Assembly: GCA_015680685.1 (NCBI GenBank)
Contig: MNCI01013895.1
Coordinates: forward strand, 1,584,316-1,648,315
DNA from: Gnetum montanum
Lineage: Eukaryota > Streptophyta > Gnetopsida > Gnetales > Gnetaceae
DNA: 64,000 bases
Direction of reading: 5' to 3'
The notes under the pieces were generated by a model, which ran no database searches, was not told the DNA's origin, and saw nothing but the letters and a program-made list of their open reading frames with translations. Position 1 is the stretch's first letter. Every line of letters begins with the position of its first letter. Shown here one piece after another: positions 22,980 through 33,217 of this stretch. The position numbers were made by a program, and so were the translations under genes.

Positions 22980-25315
22980 GACTGTTGGGTCAAAAGAAAG
23001 GTCTTTTTCTTTATCGATTATCTAGACCACTTGGTTGAAAAATTGGTTGGAAGTGTATAGCCCATGTAGCATTTTTTTGTTGTGGCTATGAGGGAATCTC
23101 ACCCTACATAGATGGAGCAGGAGGTAATTGGGTTGAAGGTAGAGGTGTATGTGTAGAGGGATGTAAAGGATGATATGGATATGGATATGGATATGGGTTT
23201 TTTCCTTGAGTAGGTGGTAAATGTGTTTAGTGGTACTCTAGAGGGTAATAGTGATGCTGGAATGATAAATGACTTACAAAGCTTCTTAGAGAGATGGGTT
23301 GTTGAACATAATACTCGTATGGATCTACTTACCTATAAGGGTACTGTTACCTTGGAGGTGGCATTCTCCACAATTGTGGTTGATACCACTATTGGTATTA
23401 TTCATAAGGTTGTAGAGGAGTTCCACCTGTGTAGTAAGCTTGTTGTTGCTAGTGGAATTGTCTTGGACTACCTTGAGGGTAAGGCAGTTGTCTTGGAGCT
23501 TGTCTACATGCTAGGTGAGGATTTAATGCGTACACTCCAGACTCTAGTAAGTGTGAAACTATAAGGCAACATCCCTTTGGACATTCATACTGATAGATGT
23601 CACATTCAGTTTCATCATCAAAGTTATACTCCACAATTTCCTCTACTACAACAACTTTGCATTTACCTCTTTAGTAGGCATGTTTAGCTTCTTTTTGTCT
23701 CCTGCTATTATGATCACTATTTTGCTCTTTGGATTCTTTAGAAATCTTCAAAGTGGTTTGAAATTTTTCATCCAAATATTCCCATAACTTGTCAACCTTG
23801 GTTGAAATGTCAAAAATAAATTTTTGGATGGACAAGGTCTTTCTATTCACCACTTCATTGAGTGGTGACTCCTCATCACAAAATCTGACCTTTCATTTTC
23901 TAATGGAAAAGTCCCTATTATACTCTTTATCATTTTCCTCCTTTCATAGCTCACCTTATTCTTTTGCTACTTACTCAATTAGCCTTTGGATCTGATGGGC
24001 TCTCAATTCAAAAAATCTTCCTTTGGCATACACCCCAAGGGTTCTTCTTGTTTCAACTCTGAGCTCAACTATGATGTGGCGAAGATGTTTTCTCTAAGAA
24101 TAATCATGACCAAGGCATTGGTGTAAGAGTGAATAATATCGACCCATGGTGGCATCTAAGGGTTCATGTGCTCCCTATTTCTAACCTTGGATTTTCCTTC
24201 TCAGATTAGACACTCTGGAGTACTTTTGGTTTTTATCATTGAACAACTCTAACATGGTACTCCATTAATGAATGGATTCTAGCTCTAAGGACCAATACCA
24301 ACTTTTATCTTCCTTAATGAATGTCCTTGGGAAAAGATTTAGTTTCTACCATTCATTCTCTATGTTCTATAAGGCATAGGCATCTTGAAAAGCTTATAGA
24401 TGTGTTTGCAGATCAAAGTTATATCCCCCCTCAAATCTTGGGATATTGTCCATGTCTAGGTGCTTGATCTAACAATCCTTCATATGCCTAGTTGGGATTT
24501 TCACTGCCTCTGCAATGTTGAGCATACTTTTTGAGTCACCAATAGAGGTTCATCATCATCATTAAGTTCATGACATTGATGATGGTTTTGGCCACCCCTT
24601 CAATTTTGGTGGCTATCATAGTCATTGTTATCTCACTAATCACCTTCATCATAGTTGTTTCAATGGCAACTTTCATGAGAACCATCAGATAAAGAGGAAT
24701 GTTTGGAATTAGATGAAGAGGATGAAGAGAAAGGTGGACTATCATCACCACCACTCTTACACTTATTTCAATCACCTTGCTATTGTAATGCTTTTCTGAG
24801 TCCCTACCTTGACTACCACTTTTTTCTAAATCCAATTTATGAATAGTGGATTGCAAGGTCAAGTTCACACCCTCACCATCAGTAGCAAGGGGTGGAGAAT
24901 CTTCATGTTGAGAACCTTTAGTAGGAGGATCCTCAAGGTCATCTTGATTTTGTAGGAACAAGGGATTTGTGTAATGTTTCCCTTTCGTAGCTTCATGGAA
25001 TTTTTCCTAACATTGATCTCATTTGCGTTGTGTTTCATTGGGATAGTAGTTTCGAGTGTCATATCCATCCACAATTTATTCTTTGTGAAGATATGCTATG
25101 CTCAACTTCTTAAGGGTTTTTAATAGCATCCAATGCACAGATCAATCAAGGGGCAAGACAACATTTCCCTCCATATCATGTCATTGCAGTTGTTCATCTT
25201 GATGTAGGATGAAGGTGAAGTTTGACACAAACTCATCTAAATGAGTGTATATGACCTTGCATTCTTGTGGGACTAGTAGTTTGGTATCTTCATGCTTGCG
25301 AGAAGAAGAAGACAT
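22980..25315 (-). pseudogene. gag of element 1
   Basis: The start is taken as ATG at 25315 (MSSSSRKHED...), 136 bases from the PBS, because element 2 has the same start (47366). Conserved pieces follow: QHEDSPPLATDGEGVNLTLQ near 24905, a Ser-rich and Asp/His-rich tail near 24770-24540, and a proline-rich stretch near 23200-22960. The region is shredded by stops. I do not see a clear CCHC knuckle. Confidence 0.7.
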
Positions 25316-25450
25316 TTTACAAAACAAAATGAAATTGTTAATGTGCTTTTATAATTCTATGTATAGTGGGAATGATATTGACCTTGAGGTTCATACAATG
25401 ATATTAATGGTATTCACTTAGACATAAATAGTGCACGTTCTACAAACAAA

Positions 25451-25469
25451 GTCCCCAACAATGGTGCCA
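25451..25469 (-). promoter_or_regulatory. Primer binding site of element 1, tRNA-Asp type
   Basis: On the minus strand the sequence after the 5' LTR and one spacer base is TGGCACCATTGTTGGGGAC. Against the tRNA-Asp complement TGGCGCCGTTGCCGGGGA the differences are all transitions. Confidence 0.75.
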
Positions 25470-25470
25470 A

Positions 25471-26416
25471 TGATGAGTGGCAAGATACCCCTATGCCCAA
25501 CCATATGAATCACAAAGCATTCACACACAACTTGGTCAAATTTCACAGACTTTATCATTTCCAGTGCACTAGCCCTCTAGGAAGTGAATCTAGCATTAAG
25601 GTTAATCATTATCTTCCCATTTACACTGGTGACATTCATTGGCATGGTTAAGTGTAACTAAGACATTTGATTTTTATCATTTTTATGTTTTATAGTTGGA
25701 TGCTTGAAATGTAGGTAAAAGGAATTTGATTAACTAATCTTAATTAATTAATTAACTAGAATTTAACTAATCCTAACATAAGCATCCAATCCCACTTTTT
25801 GTACACATCCTAAACTTGCTGGGTGACCAAGCGCTATGCTACTAGGCTGACCAAGTAATAACATTGCTGGGATTACTAAGCAAATACGTGTTATGTTCGA
25901 AGTGGTCATACTTATGTGTGTAATCTATCTCGCTTAATTGCCTCATTAATGTAATAACTAGGAAATATTTAATAACTAATCAAAAGCATTTAATAAATAA
26001 TTAGAAATAATAAATGCATAATTAAAATAGCTAATCTATCCAAGTGCTGCAAGGTTTATCAAAAAGCTCGTCTTTATTGTTGCACACATTGTTGTGCTCA
26101 GGTACAACAATGCTAGAATAAAGATCCATACACTCAATGACTCCTATTATGGGCACTCAAGGGAAAAATTCTAACTTTTGAATGGAAAAAATGCAAGAGC
26201 TCCGCTGCAACTACAATCTACTTATGCCATAAATGTGACTACAAGCATGTATTTATAGCTGACACATGACACTGCATTGATAGGGCCTCATTGACGCATG
26301 GTAAGATGCATCGACTAGGCCTCGGGAATGCATGGTAAGATGCATCAACTTTGCCTTGTCAACAAGGCCTATTTGACGAGGCCTCGTCAACACAACCAAC
26401 TTAACGCAACTCATCA
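25471..26416 (-). repeat. 5' LTR of element 1
   Basis: It is 946 bp and reads TGATGAGT...ACTCATCA on the plus strand, an 8-bp perfect terminal inverted repeat. A minus-strand TATA box (CTATAAAT, about 26251-26258) is preceded by a cluster of GGCCTCGTCAAC-like motifs at 26280-26395. It is followed on the minus strand by the PBS. Confidence 0.9.
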
Positions 26417-27765
26417 GCCGTGGTGTCTGTGCTTGCTGGGTTGGCTGATGCAATGTGTAGTGGGTTGCGGTGGTCCAGTCAACTAGGTGATATGCAAATT
26501 TTCCTCTCCGATTCACTGGAATGCCTTTGGTTTGTTGATGCTTTGATTTTGCCTCAAATTTTCTCTTGCCCAATGCTCCAATATTCCAATTTGCTAACCC
26601 CTAAAATCGTAGAGGGTAGGGGTATTTATAGGGATAGGTTTAGCGTGAAATATGGGGAGACTACCATGTGGTAGAGGGGATGATTGGGACTATGTTGTTT
26701 TCCAACTATGCTCTCCACTTAGGCTAGTAGTGTTGTGCTCTACTGTGCTTTGATGAACTCTACAAGACTGCAAGACTATGACTACACTACCAACTACATG
26801 CATATGCACCGAGAGGACCGCAATGTACCTGAAAATATGCAACTTTGAAGACAATGCTCTCCACTATCTTGAGTGGGTTCGAGTGTAGTTATAGTTTTGG
26901 GGATAAAAAGGGATGCAAGAAAGATGCATTTTGCTAACTATGATTGCCAGAGGTGAGCTGGAGCTAAGCTAAATGCTAGTGCTATGTTGTGGAGGCCTTT
27001 GGAGGCTATTCTAGCTAACTACACTTGACTACGCTCTGGACTGGGGGAGAGTGTAGTCACACACTTAGAAAAAAAATTTTAAAAATGGCTATGTACTAAC
27101 TATGCTCTCCACGAGAGGCTGACTACACTCCCAACTAGGGGTGAGCATAGTCCCAGCACTTGTCAAAACTTGTAGAAACTAGCTTCCAGTTGACTACGCT
27201 CTAGGCTGGTGGAGAGTGTAGTCTCAACACACGTAGAAAAAATCTACAAAACTAGGCCTACATGCTGACTACACTTAACTACACTCTAGGGAAGTGGAGA
27301 GCGTAGTCTCAGAACTTAGAAAATTTTGCAAAAAATTGGGCTTCCATGCTGACTATGCTTGACTACACTCTAGGCTAGTGCAGAGCGTAGTCTCCACACT
27401 TAGAAATTTTGCAAAAAATGGCCTTGTGCTGACACTTAGACAAATTTTTACTCAGGATGCCATAGTCCGAATTTGGTGGTGTTTCAAACTATGCCAATTA
27501 CACTTCACTTGAATAAAGATTTCATACAACTACTCAACACCACACTATGGGCATTCACTCTATCACTAAAACTACAAAATAAAACTACAAGAATATACCT
27601 AAGGGTGGAATGAAAGTTCTTTGGATCATGCATCCCAAGTGTTGTATTCATAGGCAAGCACGCATCTTGTGATATCATTTATATGATAACGTATCATGAG
27701 ATACCATATCAAATCTACGACATCGTAGATACAATATTGTAACTATGATATCATTGATGGACAAA
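26417..27765 (-). mobile_element. LTR-like DNA carrying a hairpin tandem array
   Basis: The right end (27660-27765), reverse complemented, matches the start and TATA region of the LTR at 7845-8716, including the palindromic 'gatatcatag...' and 'aacacttgggatgcatg'-like text. This suggests an LTR of that subfamily in minus orientation. The body is extended by repeats (27027-27392) absent from the other LTRs. Element 1 seems to have inserted into it. Confidence 0.5.
27027..27392. repeat. Five tandem hairpin units
   Basis: Units begin at 27027, 27121, 27192, 27277 and 27361, spaced 71 to 94 bases. Each holds an inverted repeat of GACTACRCTCT and GAGYGTAGTC separated by about 10 bases, followed by an A-rich 'ttagaaaattttgcaaaaa' linker. 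Weaker related phrases occur at 26700 and 26860. Confidence 0.85.
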
Positions 27766-28640
27766 AATTAACTTTCTTGTAAATAGATGCATCGAGGCAT
27801 CTAGGTTAGGGCATCTACCTCAACACAGCTGCATCAATATAGCCAAGTAATGCTTCACCAACTGCTACAAAACAGTAATATTTGTATGCAATCATAATTT
27901 AGGCAATTATACCCATTTCCTAAAAAAGCATAAAAGATCCATTTACTTAAAAAGAAAAATAATAAGGATTAGGTATTATTATTAAGTTATACAAAATGTA
28001 TTTCATGTAATAGGTTTGTTAACTTCATGATTTCATCCATGCTTAAGAAAATAAGCTACAAGGTCAAAGGAGTAAAAGAGATATTGCAACATAAACTAAA
28101 GATAATGCAACATAAAATAAGGTAAACATTGCTATTTCTCTTCTGAGGTTTATAAACCACTTGCTAATCTTATTACCTACATGATGCATGTAACACTGTA
28201 GTAATCATGAAAATTAATAATTATTTTTTAGAAGATCATAAAAGCTTTATTCATTTAAACCATTATTTTTCAGGAAATTATAAAAGCTTTTCCCAATCTT
28301 AATTTATAAATTTCAATAAATTGCTACCCAAATCAACTAAACCATATTTACAATATCATTCTATTCTCTTAGGTGTTGATCAAAGCTCTTATAAAATCTT
28401 ACTAAAATTTTAGTAGTAAAGGTCAATAATACATCTATGTATTTAATATTATTGTAAACAAAATGTTATGAATTTTTTCTTTTCTTCATTGAAATAAACT
28501 GTATAAAAATTTCTCAAAAAATAAAGAATAAAATAAAAAAAGGAGAAAAAAACCAAAAATTCATGATTACATATCAATTTAGTTTAACACTCTAATTGTT
28601 ATGTTGTGAAGGTGGTTGAGTGAAGGTGGATGAAGGTAGC
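27766..28640. other. AT-rich DNA, nothing recognised
   Basis: I see no gene, RNA or clear repeat end here. Poly-A runs occur near 28500-28550. Confidence 0.5.
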
Positions 28641-28644
28641 TAAT

Positions 28645-29485
28645 AAGTAGTGAGTATCTCTTACATCCAATGATATAAAGCGTGAGTGTTCACTCATGAC
28701 CTTATTGTATTTCATGGATTAAATTTGTGCACTATCTATAGAGCTAGGCATTTGATCACATGTCATTGTCTTCCTAACTATACTTGTGTAACTCTTAATG
28801 CATATGTTAAGTACAACTGAGACATATGATATTGATGTTGCTAAGGCCATAATTGAAATATTATTTAAAAATATAGAAATTAATTCTAAATTAATCTAAG
28901 ACAAAAATCAAAAGCTAAACTATCATAGATAATAAACATTCATTCCTAGTTTATCATATACATCCCAAACTCACATATTTACCACTAGGTTGCCAAGGGA
29001 ATACTATTGGGCAAACTAGGTAAGAGCACTACTTGGACAATACGTTATACTTGAAATAAATTGTACTTATGCTCTCATTATTATCTGTGTGTAAATGTAA
29101 ATTACTAATTAATTGTATGAGAAAGTAAGCATTAGACTAACTTGCACTTAAAATAAATTATATTAATATAAATTCCATGCTATGCAAGAGCATTGTAGCA
29201 GATTGGAATAATCTCAATCTTTATTGTTGTTCGTGCAATGTATCTAACTACATAGCACATAAATAAAAACTATGTTCAATTATTTCATATCACGTTGTGG
29301 GCACACATTAATAAATTCTAACATCTATGAAAAAAGAAACCTCAAGATTTTCGCTAAGTCATTAATTAAAAAGTGTCATAATTGCAATTAGTATGTGCAT
29401 TTATATAGAAATTTATTATCTATGTGTCAACACTAATCTATCAACATAGAAGACCATATTATCTATGTTACAATTGACCGAATTC
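28645..29485 (-). mobile_element. Diverged LTR of the Athila-like family, minus orientation
   Basis: It has the same order of landmarks as the minus-strand LTRs: a start with 'gtgagtatctcttacatcc', then 'cactaggttgccaaggg', 'tactattgggcaaactagg', 'caatctcaatctttattgttg' and a TATA region near 29400. The DNA beyond its right end resembles the polypurine-side internal sequence of elements 1 and 2 ('gtttgtttacaagatatgggag'). Ends are approximate. Confidence 0.55.
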
Positions 29486-29717
29486 TTTTCATTGTACCTC
29501 CACAAGTGACTAAAAACTAGTGCTCAAGTTAACGAAATTGGTACATAGTTTGTTTACAAGATATGGGAGTCATACTACATTGACTCACTTGAGTGCTGCA
29601 TTATAAAAATTATTCAAGTGCTTTGTATTTGACTAAAAGACAAACTTATTAACTCATTACCCTAATAAAAATTTGTGCAAAATGTACAAAAATATTTAAG
29701 GCATACGTTGCATGTTA

Positions 29718-30138
29718 TGTTAGAGATGTGAAGATAAAATGTGTGGTTAACTTGTGTTGAACTTCACTTTTCTCTTCTATTTTTTGTTCGTTTTAGAATT
29801 TTCTAAAGAAGAGTTAAGATTTCTAAAACTTGTTGTAAAAGGAAAAGTGAAGACATGTTTGAGTTAATTATTGGTTGTTTCCATTATTTTAATGCTAGAT
29901 TTGGTTATTTAAATCCATCTTGGATTGGTTGTGGTTAGTGAGTTTAGAGTGTATGATCTCTTATATAAGGGTTGTTGTAATAAGAGCAACTAATTTGTGA
30001 GTTTGTCTAATGAGTGTTTTGTAATCTCTCTAATCTAACTTGAAAATTGAATGAAGCTACTTTCCTGTGTATTTTCCTTGTTTCTTCCTCACTCCCTTCT
30101 ACAAGTTGTTATTCCCTGTTGTTTTATTAATATTCACA
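29718..30138 (+). mobile_element. Short solo LTR (421 bp), Ty1/copia-like in size
   Basis: It begins TGTTAGAGATGTG and ends TATTCACA. The flanking 5-mers are TGTTA (29713-29717) and TGTAA (30139-30143), one mismatch. A TATA box (CTTATATAAGG) is at about 29961 and a polyadenylation-like AT-rich stretch follows. It interrupts internal DNA of an Athila-like remnant, since related text continues on both sides. The family is not identified. Confidence 0.65.
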
Positions 30139-30229
30139 TGTAACGTTTTTCTTATAACATTTATGTCATGAATATTTTGCATCTAATGTTTTGCACAATG
30201 TGATTTTTGTAACATGTTATGCCTAACGA

Positions 30230-30780
30230 GAGAGAGGTTTTTATGGTGGATCCTCATGCCTTGGTGATGGTTGTGGTTGTACTATTACTACCTTATGCTT
30301 GAATCCATCTTTTAGAGCCCTCACATTTTCCTCTTTGAGTCACAAAATCATTAATGAATAAGGCAAGTTTACCTAGATTTTCTATTACTAGCACTTTCCA
30401 ACGATGTGACATAGTGGGAAATATCTCATGAGCATTGATAAAATAGGTAGAAAAATGTTTAAGTTTGATGTTGAATGATTCAAAATATCCATCAACTCTT
30501 GGTAGTCAAACATTTTCTTGGCCAAGTCCTCTTCCATATCTCTCTCATCTATGTAGTTGGCCTTGAAGGCTTCAAACTCTACAAATATAGTTTATAGCTT
30601 TTAGCATGCTTGTAGTGAAGCTTATGTTCATTCTCATAGAGTAAGTACAAACTATTCACTTGTTTCTCCAACTCTGTACAAGGTCAGACTATAGTTAGCA
30701 TCATTAGGTTAGAATCCATGAGCTTTTCAAGCTCTTATCCAAGCTCTTAATTACTCTTCTTCTCAGCAGTTACGCTTTCT
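30230..30780 (-). pseudogene. ORF3 fragment, copy D
   Basis: The order of phrases on the plus strand ('cattttcctctttgagtc', 'aacattttcttggcc', 'agcttatgttcattctcatagagtaagtacaaactattcacttg' in part) parallels the C-terminal third of ORF3 copies B (12830-13210) and C (33330-33700). Stops are dense. It shows that a further element of the family once stood here. Confidence 0.5.
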
Positions 30781-31098
30781 ATAAGTCTAAAAGTATAATC
30801 TTAAAGTAACAAATGATATCTTGAAACAATTTCTCTCAATTTAAGGAAAAGGCACTAAATACTAATACAATTATACACTAATTCACTTAAAAACATAGCC
30901 TTTAAAGTAATTTGGTGCTCAATTATTAGAAAGGTAACTTAACCTTGCAAGATCCAAGCAATCTTTACCAATCTTAGGTAATTTAAATCATACGTAGGTG
31001 CAAATCATAGTAATTATTCAATTTTTTTCCAAATATTGATGAAGATCAATAATTCTAGGTGTAGATACTTCCAAACCAATTTTTTGATACCAATCTAA

Positions 31099-31792
31099 TG
31101 TGGGTTTGCCTTAATGGATTCTAAAAGGATCCAGTGTACAACTTTTCTAAGAAAAATTAGCTTAGAAAACAAGAACACAATTAAAAGAAGAAACTCTCCC
31201 TCTATCATTTCACTTTCAAAATCAAGAATTACATCAATAAGAATCAAGCTCAACTGAAACCTCCCAAAAAAAATTCGATGTCATACATATTCCCTATTAA
31301 TTTCTTCATTACTTACACTTGTAGCATTAAGATTAAGACAAGATAATAGTCATAAGAGATTCTCTCAACCTCTCTTAAGTGCTCTCATTCTTATATCTCA
31401 ATCATTTGAACTCTTACTTAGTCTTTCTTTTCTTCTATTCAAGCTAATTACAATCTTTTATAAGCACTAGAAAGACCCTTGTACCTTTATTAACTATGGT
31501 CTCCTATTTAAAATTTATGAAAAAATGGCATTTTCCTAAACTACAAGTGACTAGGATCACACAAAGCTTGCATCTCCCTACCTATAACTTATTGTAATTC
31601 ACAACTAGCTCATAATGGTATATGTTACATTATTTTTCATTTATTCTTTTGTCAATTATGATCTCCAATGATTTGCATTCTCAAGATTGTAATATGCAAC
31701 GATGTACTTTTGTCTAATGGTTTAGAAATGCAATTAGTACAAAAATTTATATAGGCATTTATTATCAATACATTAATGTTGATGTGTCAACA
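31099..31792 (-). mobile_element. LTR-like segment, uncertain family
   Basis: On the plus strand it starts TGTGGGTTTG and ends GTGTCAACA. Just outside the left end the minus strand reads TTGGTATCAAAA, resembling an initiator-Met PBS of copia elements. However, the right part shares 'tttatataggcatttatta' with the Athila-like LTR at 28645-29485. The two readings conflict, so I leave the family open. The TSD was not found. Confidence 0.35.
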
Positions 31793-32072
31793 CAATGAAC
31801 CCTACATCAATGCTGGGATCAACTGAAGTCTTTTCATCATACTCTCATGATTGATTAAAACTTTATCCTCAAGTTCACCAAATGGATATACAGTTTGTTT
31901 ACAAAATGTGGGAGTGACTATGGACTTAAATGTTAAATTATAAAACAAAAAAATTATGGACACATTAACCTTGGAAAATTTTTTACAAAATATCCAAAAA
32001 TATCCAACTTATATGCCTCATGTTGTGCCTGATAACGTAGCTTCAAGTGGTGGCTTCTCATGCCTTGGTAAT
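31793..32072 (-). other. Internal (polypurine-side) remnant interrupted by element 2
   Basis: The sequence resembles the DNA next to the 3' LTRs of elements 1 and 2 ('agtttgtttacaaaatgtgggag'). The matching continuation lies beyond element 2 at 48495, where ORF3 C-terminal text resumes. Element 2 therefore inserted inside this older element. Confidence 0.55.
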
Positions 32073-32968
32073 TGATGAGCAGCGAGGTACCCCTATGTCC
32101 AACCATACAAATCACGAAGCATTCACGTGCAAGTCGATCAAATTCCATAGACTTTGTCATTTCTAGTGCACTAGTACTTTAGGAAGTGAATCTATCCTTA
32201 AGGTCAATCGTTGTCCTCCCATTTACACTTGTGATATACGTTGGTATGGTTAAGTGTAACTAAGGCATCCGATTTTTATCATTTTGTATTTTATATTTTG
32301 AGTGCTTTAAATATAGGTAAAAGGAATTTGATTAACTAATCTAAATTAATTAATTAACTATCATTTAACTAATCCTAACATAATTATCTGTTCCCACTTT
32401 CTATACATGTCCTAAACCTACGTATCTATTGCTAGGTGACCAAGTGCTACGCTACTGGGTGTACCAAGCGATATCGTTGTTGGGATTACTAAGCGAATAC
32501 GTGTTACACTTGAAGCGGTCGTACTTAGGCGTGTAATCTACCTCGCTTAATTGTCTCATGAATGTAATAATTGGAAAATATTTAATAATTAACTAAAAAC
32601 ATTTAATAAATAATTAGAAACAATAAATGCATAAATAACATAGCTAATCTATCCAAAGTGCTACAAGGGTTATTAGAAAGCTCGTCTTTATTGTTGCACA
32701 CACTATCGTGCTTAGGTACAACAATGCTTGAACAAAAATTTGTACACTCAATGACTCCTGTTGCGAGCACTAAGGGAAAAAATTTTAACTTTCGAATAAA
32801 AAAATGCAAGAGCTTCACTACTACTGAAATTTGGATTGCAATAAATGCAACTAGCAGGCATGTATTTATAGATGATGGATAGACACTACGTCGATGGGGC
32901 CTTGTTAACGCAGGGCGAGATGCATCGATGAGGCCTCGTCAACAAAACCAACCAACAACAACTTATCA
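32073..32968 (-). repeat. 3' LTR of element 2
   Basis: It is 896 bp, TGATGAGC...ACTTATCA on the plus strand. A TATA box on the minus strand lies near 32864-32871. U3 motifs (GGCCTCGTCAAC-like) are at 32897-32945. The adjacent minus-strand GTGGGGATA (32969-32978) is the polypurine tract. Confidence 0.87.
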
Positions 32969-33217
32969 TATCCCCACAATTGAATGAAAACTCATTGTCA
33001 AGTTCTTTTACAAAATTGAAAAGAAATGGGATTATTAATTGACTTTTCTTCAACAAAACAAACTTGATTGACTTGACAAAAAATCGAGTGCCTGGATGTA
33101 CGGATCAACACATTATAAAAAATGGTGGTGTTCAGGACACAAAATTGAACACCATGACACAACTCTTCAAAAATTGGATAACACATTCCTTGATGATGTG
33201 AAGCTTATTGGAGAAAA

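Larger units (their letters stand above)
11608..26416 (-). mobile_element. Element 1: Athila-like Ty3/gypsy retrotransposon, nearly full length
   Basis: Two LTRs (11608-12466 and 25471-26416) in the same minus orientation bound a complete but decayed internal region: PBS, gag, protease, RT, RNase H, integrase, a spacer and ORF3. RT and integrase motifs, the tRNA-Asp PBS and the ORF after integrase place it in the Athila-like (non-chromovirus) Ty3/gypsy group. The span is 14.8 kb, or about 13.1 kb without the solo LTR inserted at 18292-19959. The flanking 5-mers are ACCAT and GCCGT, which differ by two G/A transitions and could be a decayed target duplication. The two LTRs differ visibly (deletions and many transitions), so the insertion is old. 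Confidence 0.88.

Noticed and set aside
27027-27392. CRISPR-like spaced repeats
   Set aside because: Units are imperfect, irregularly spaced and linked by similar A-rich text rather than unique spacers. The window is plant nuclear DNA.
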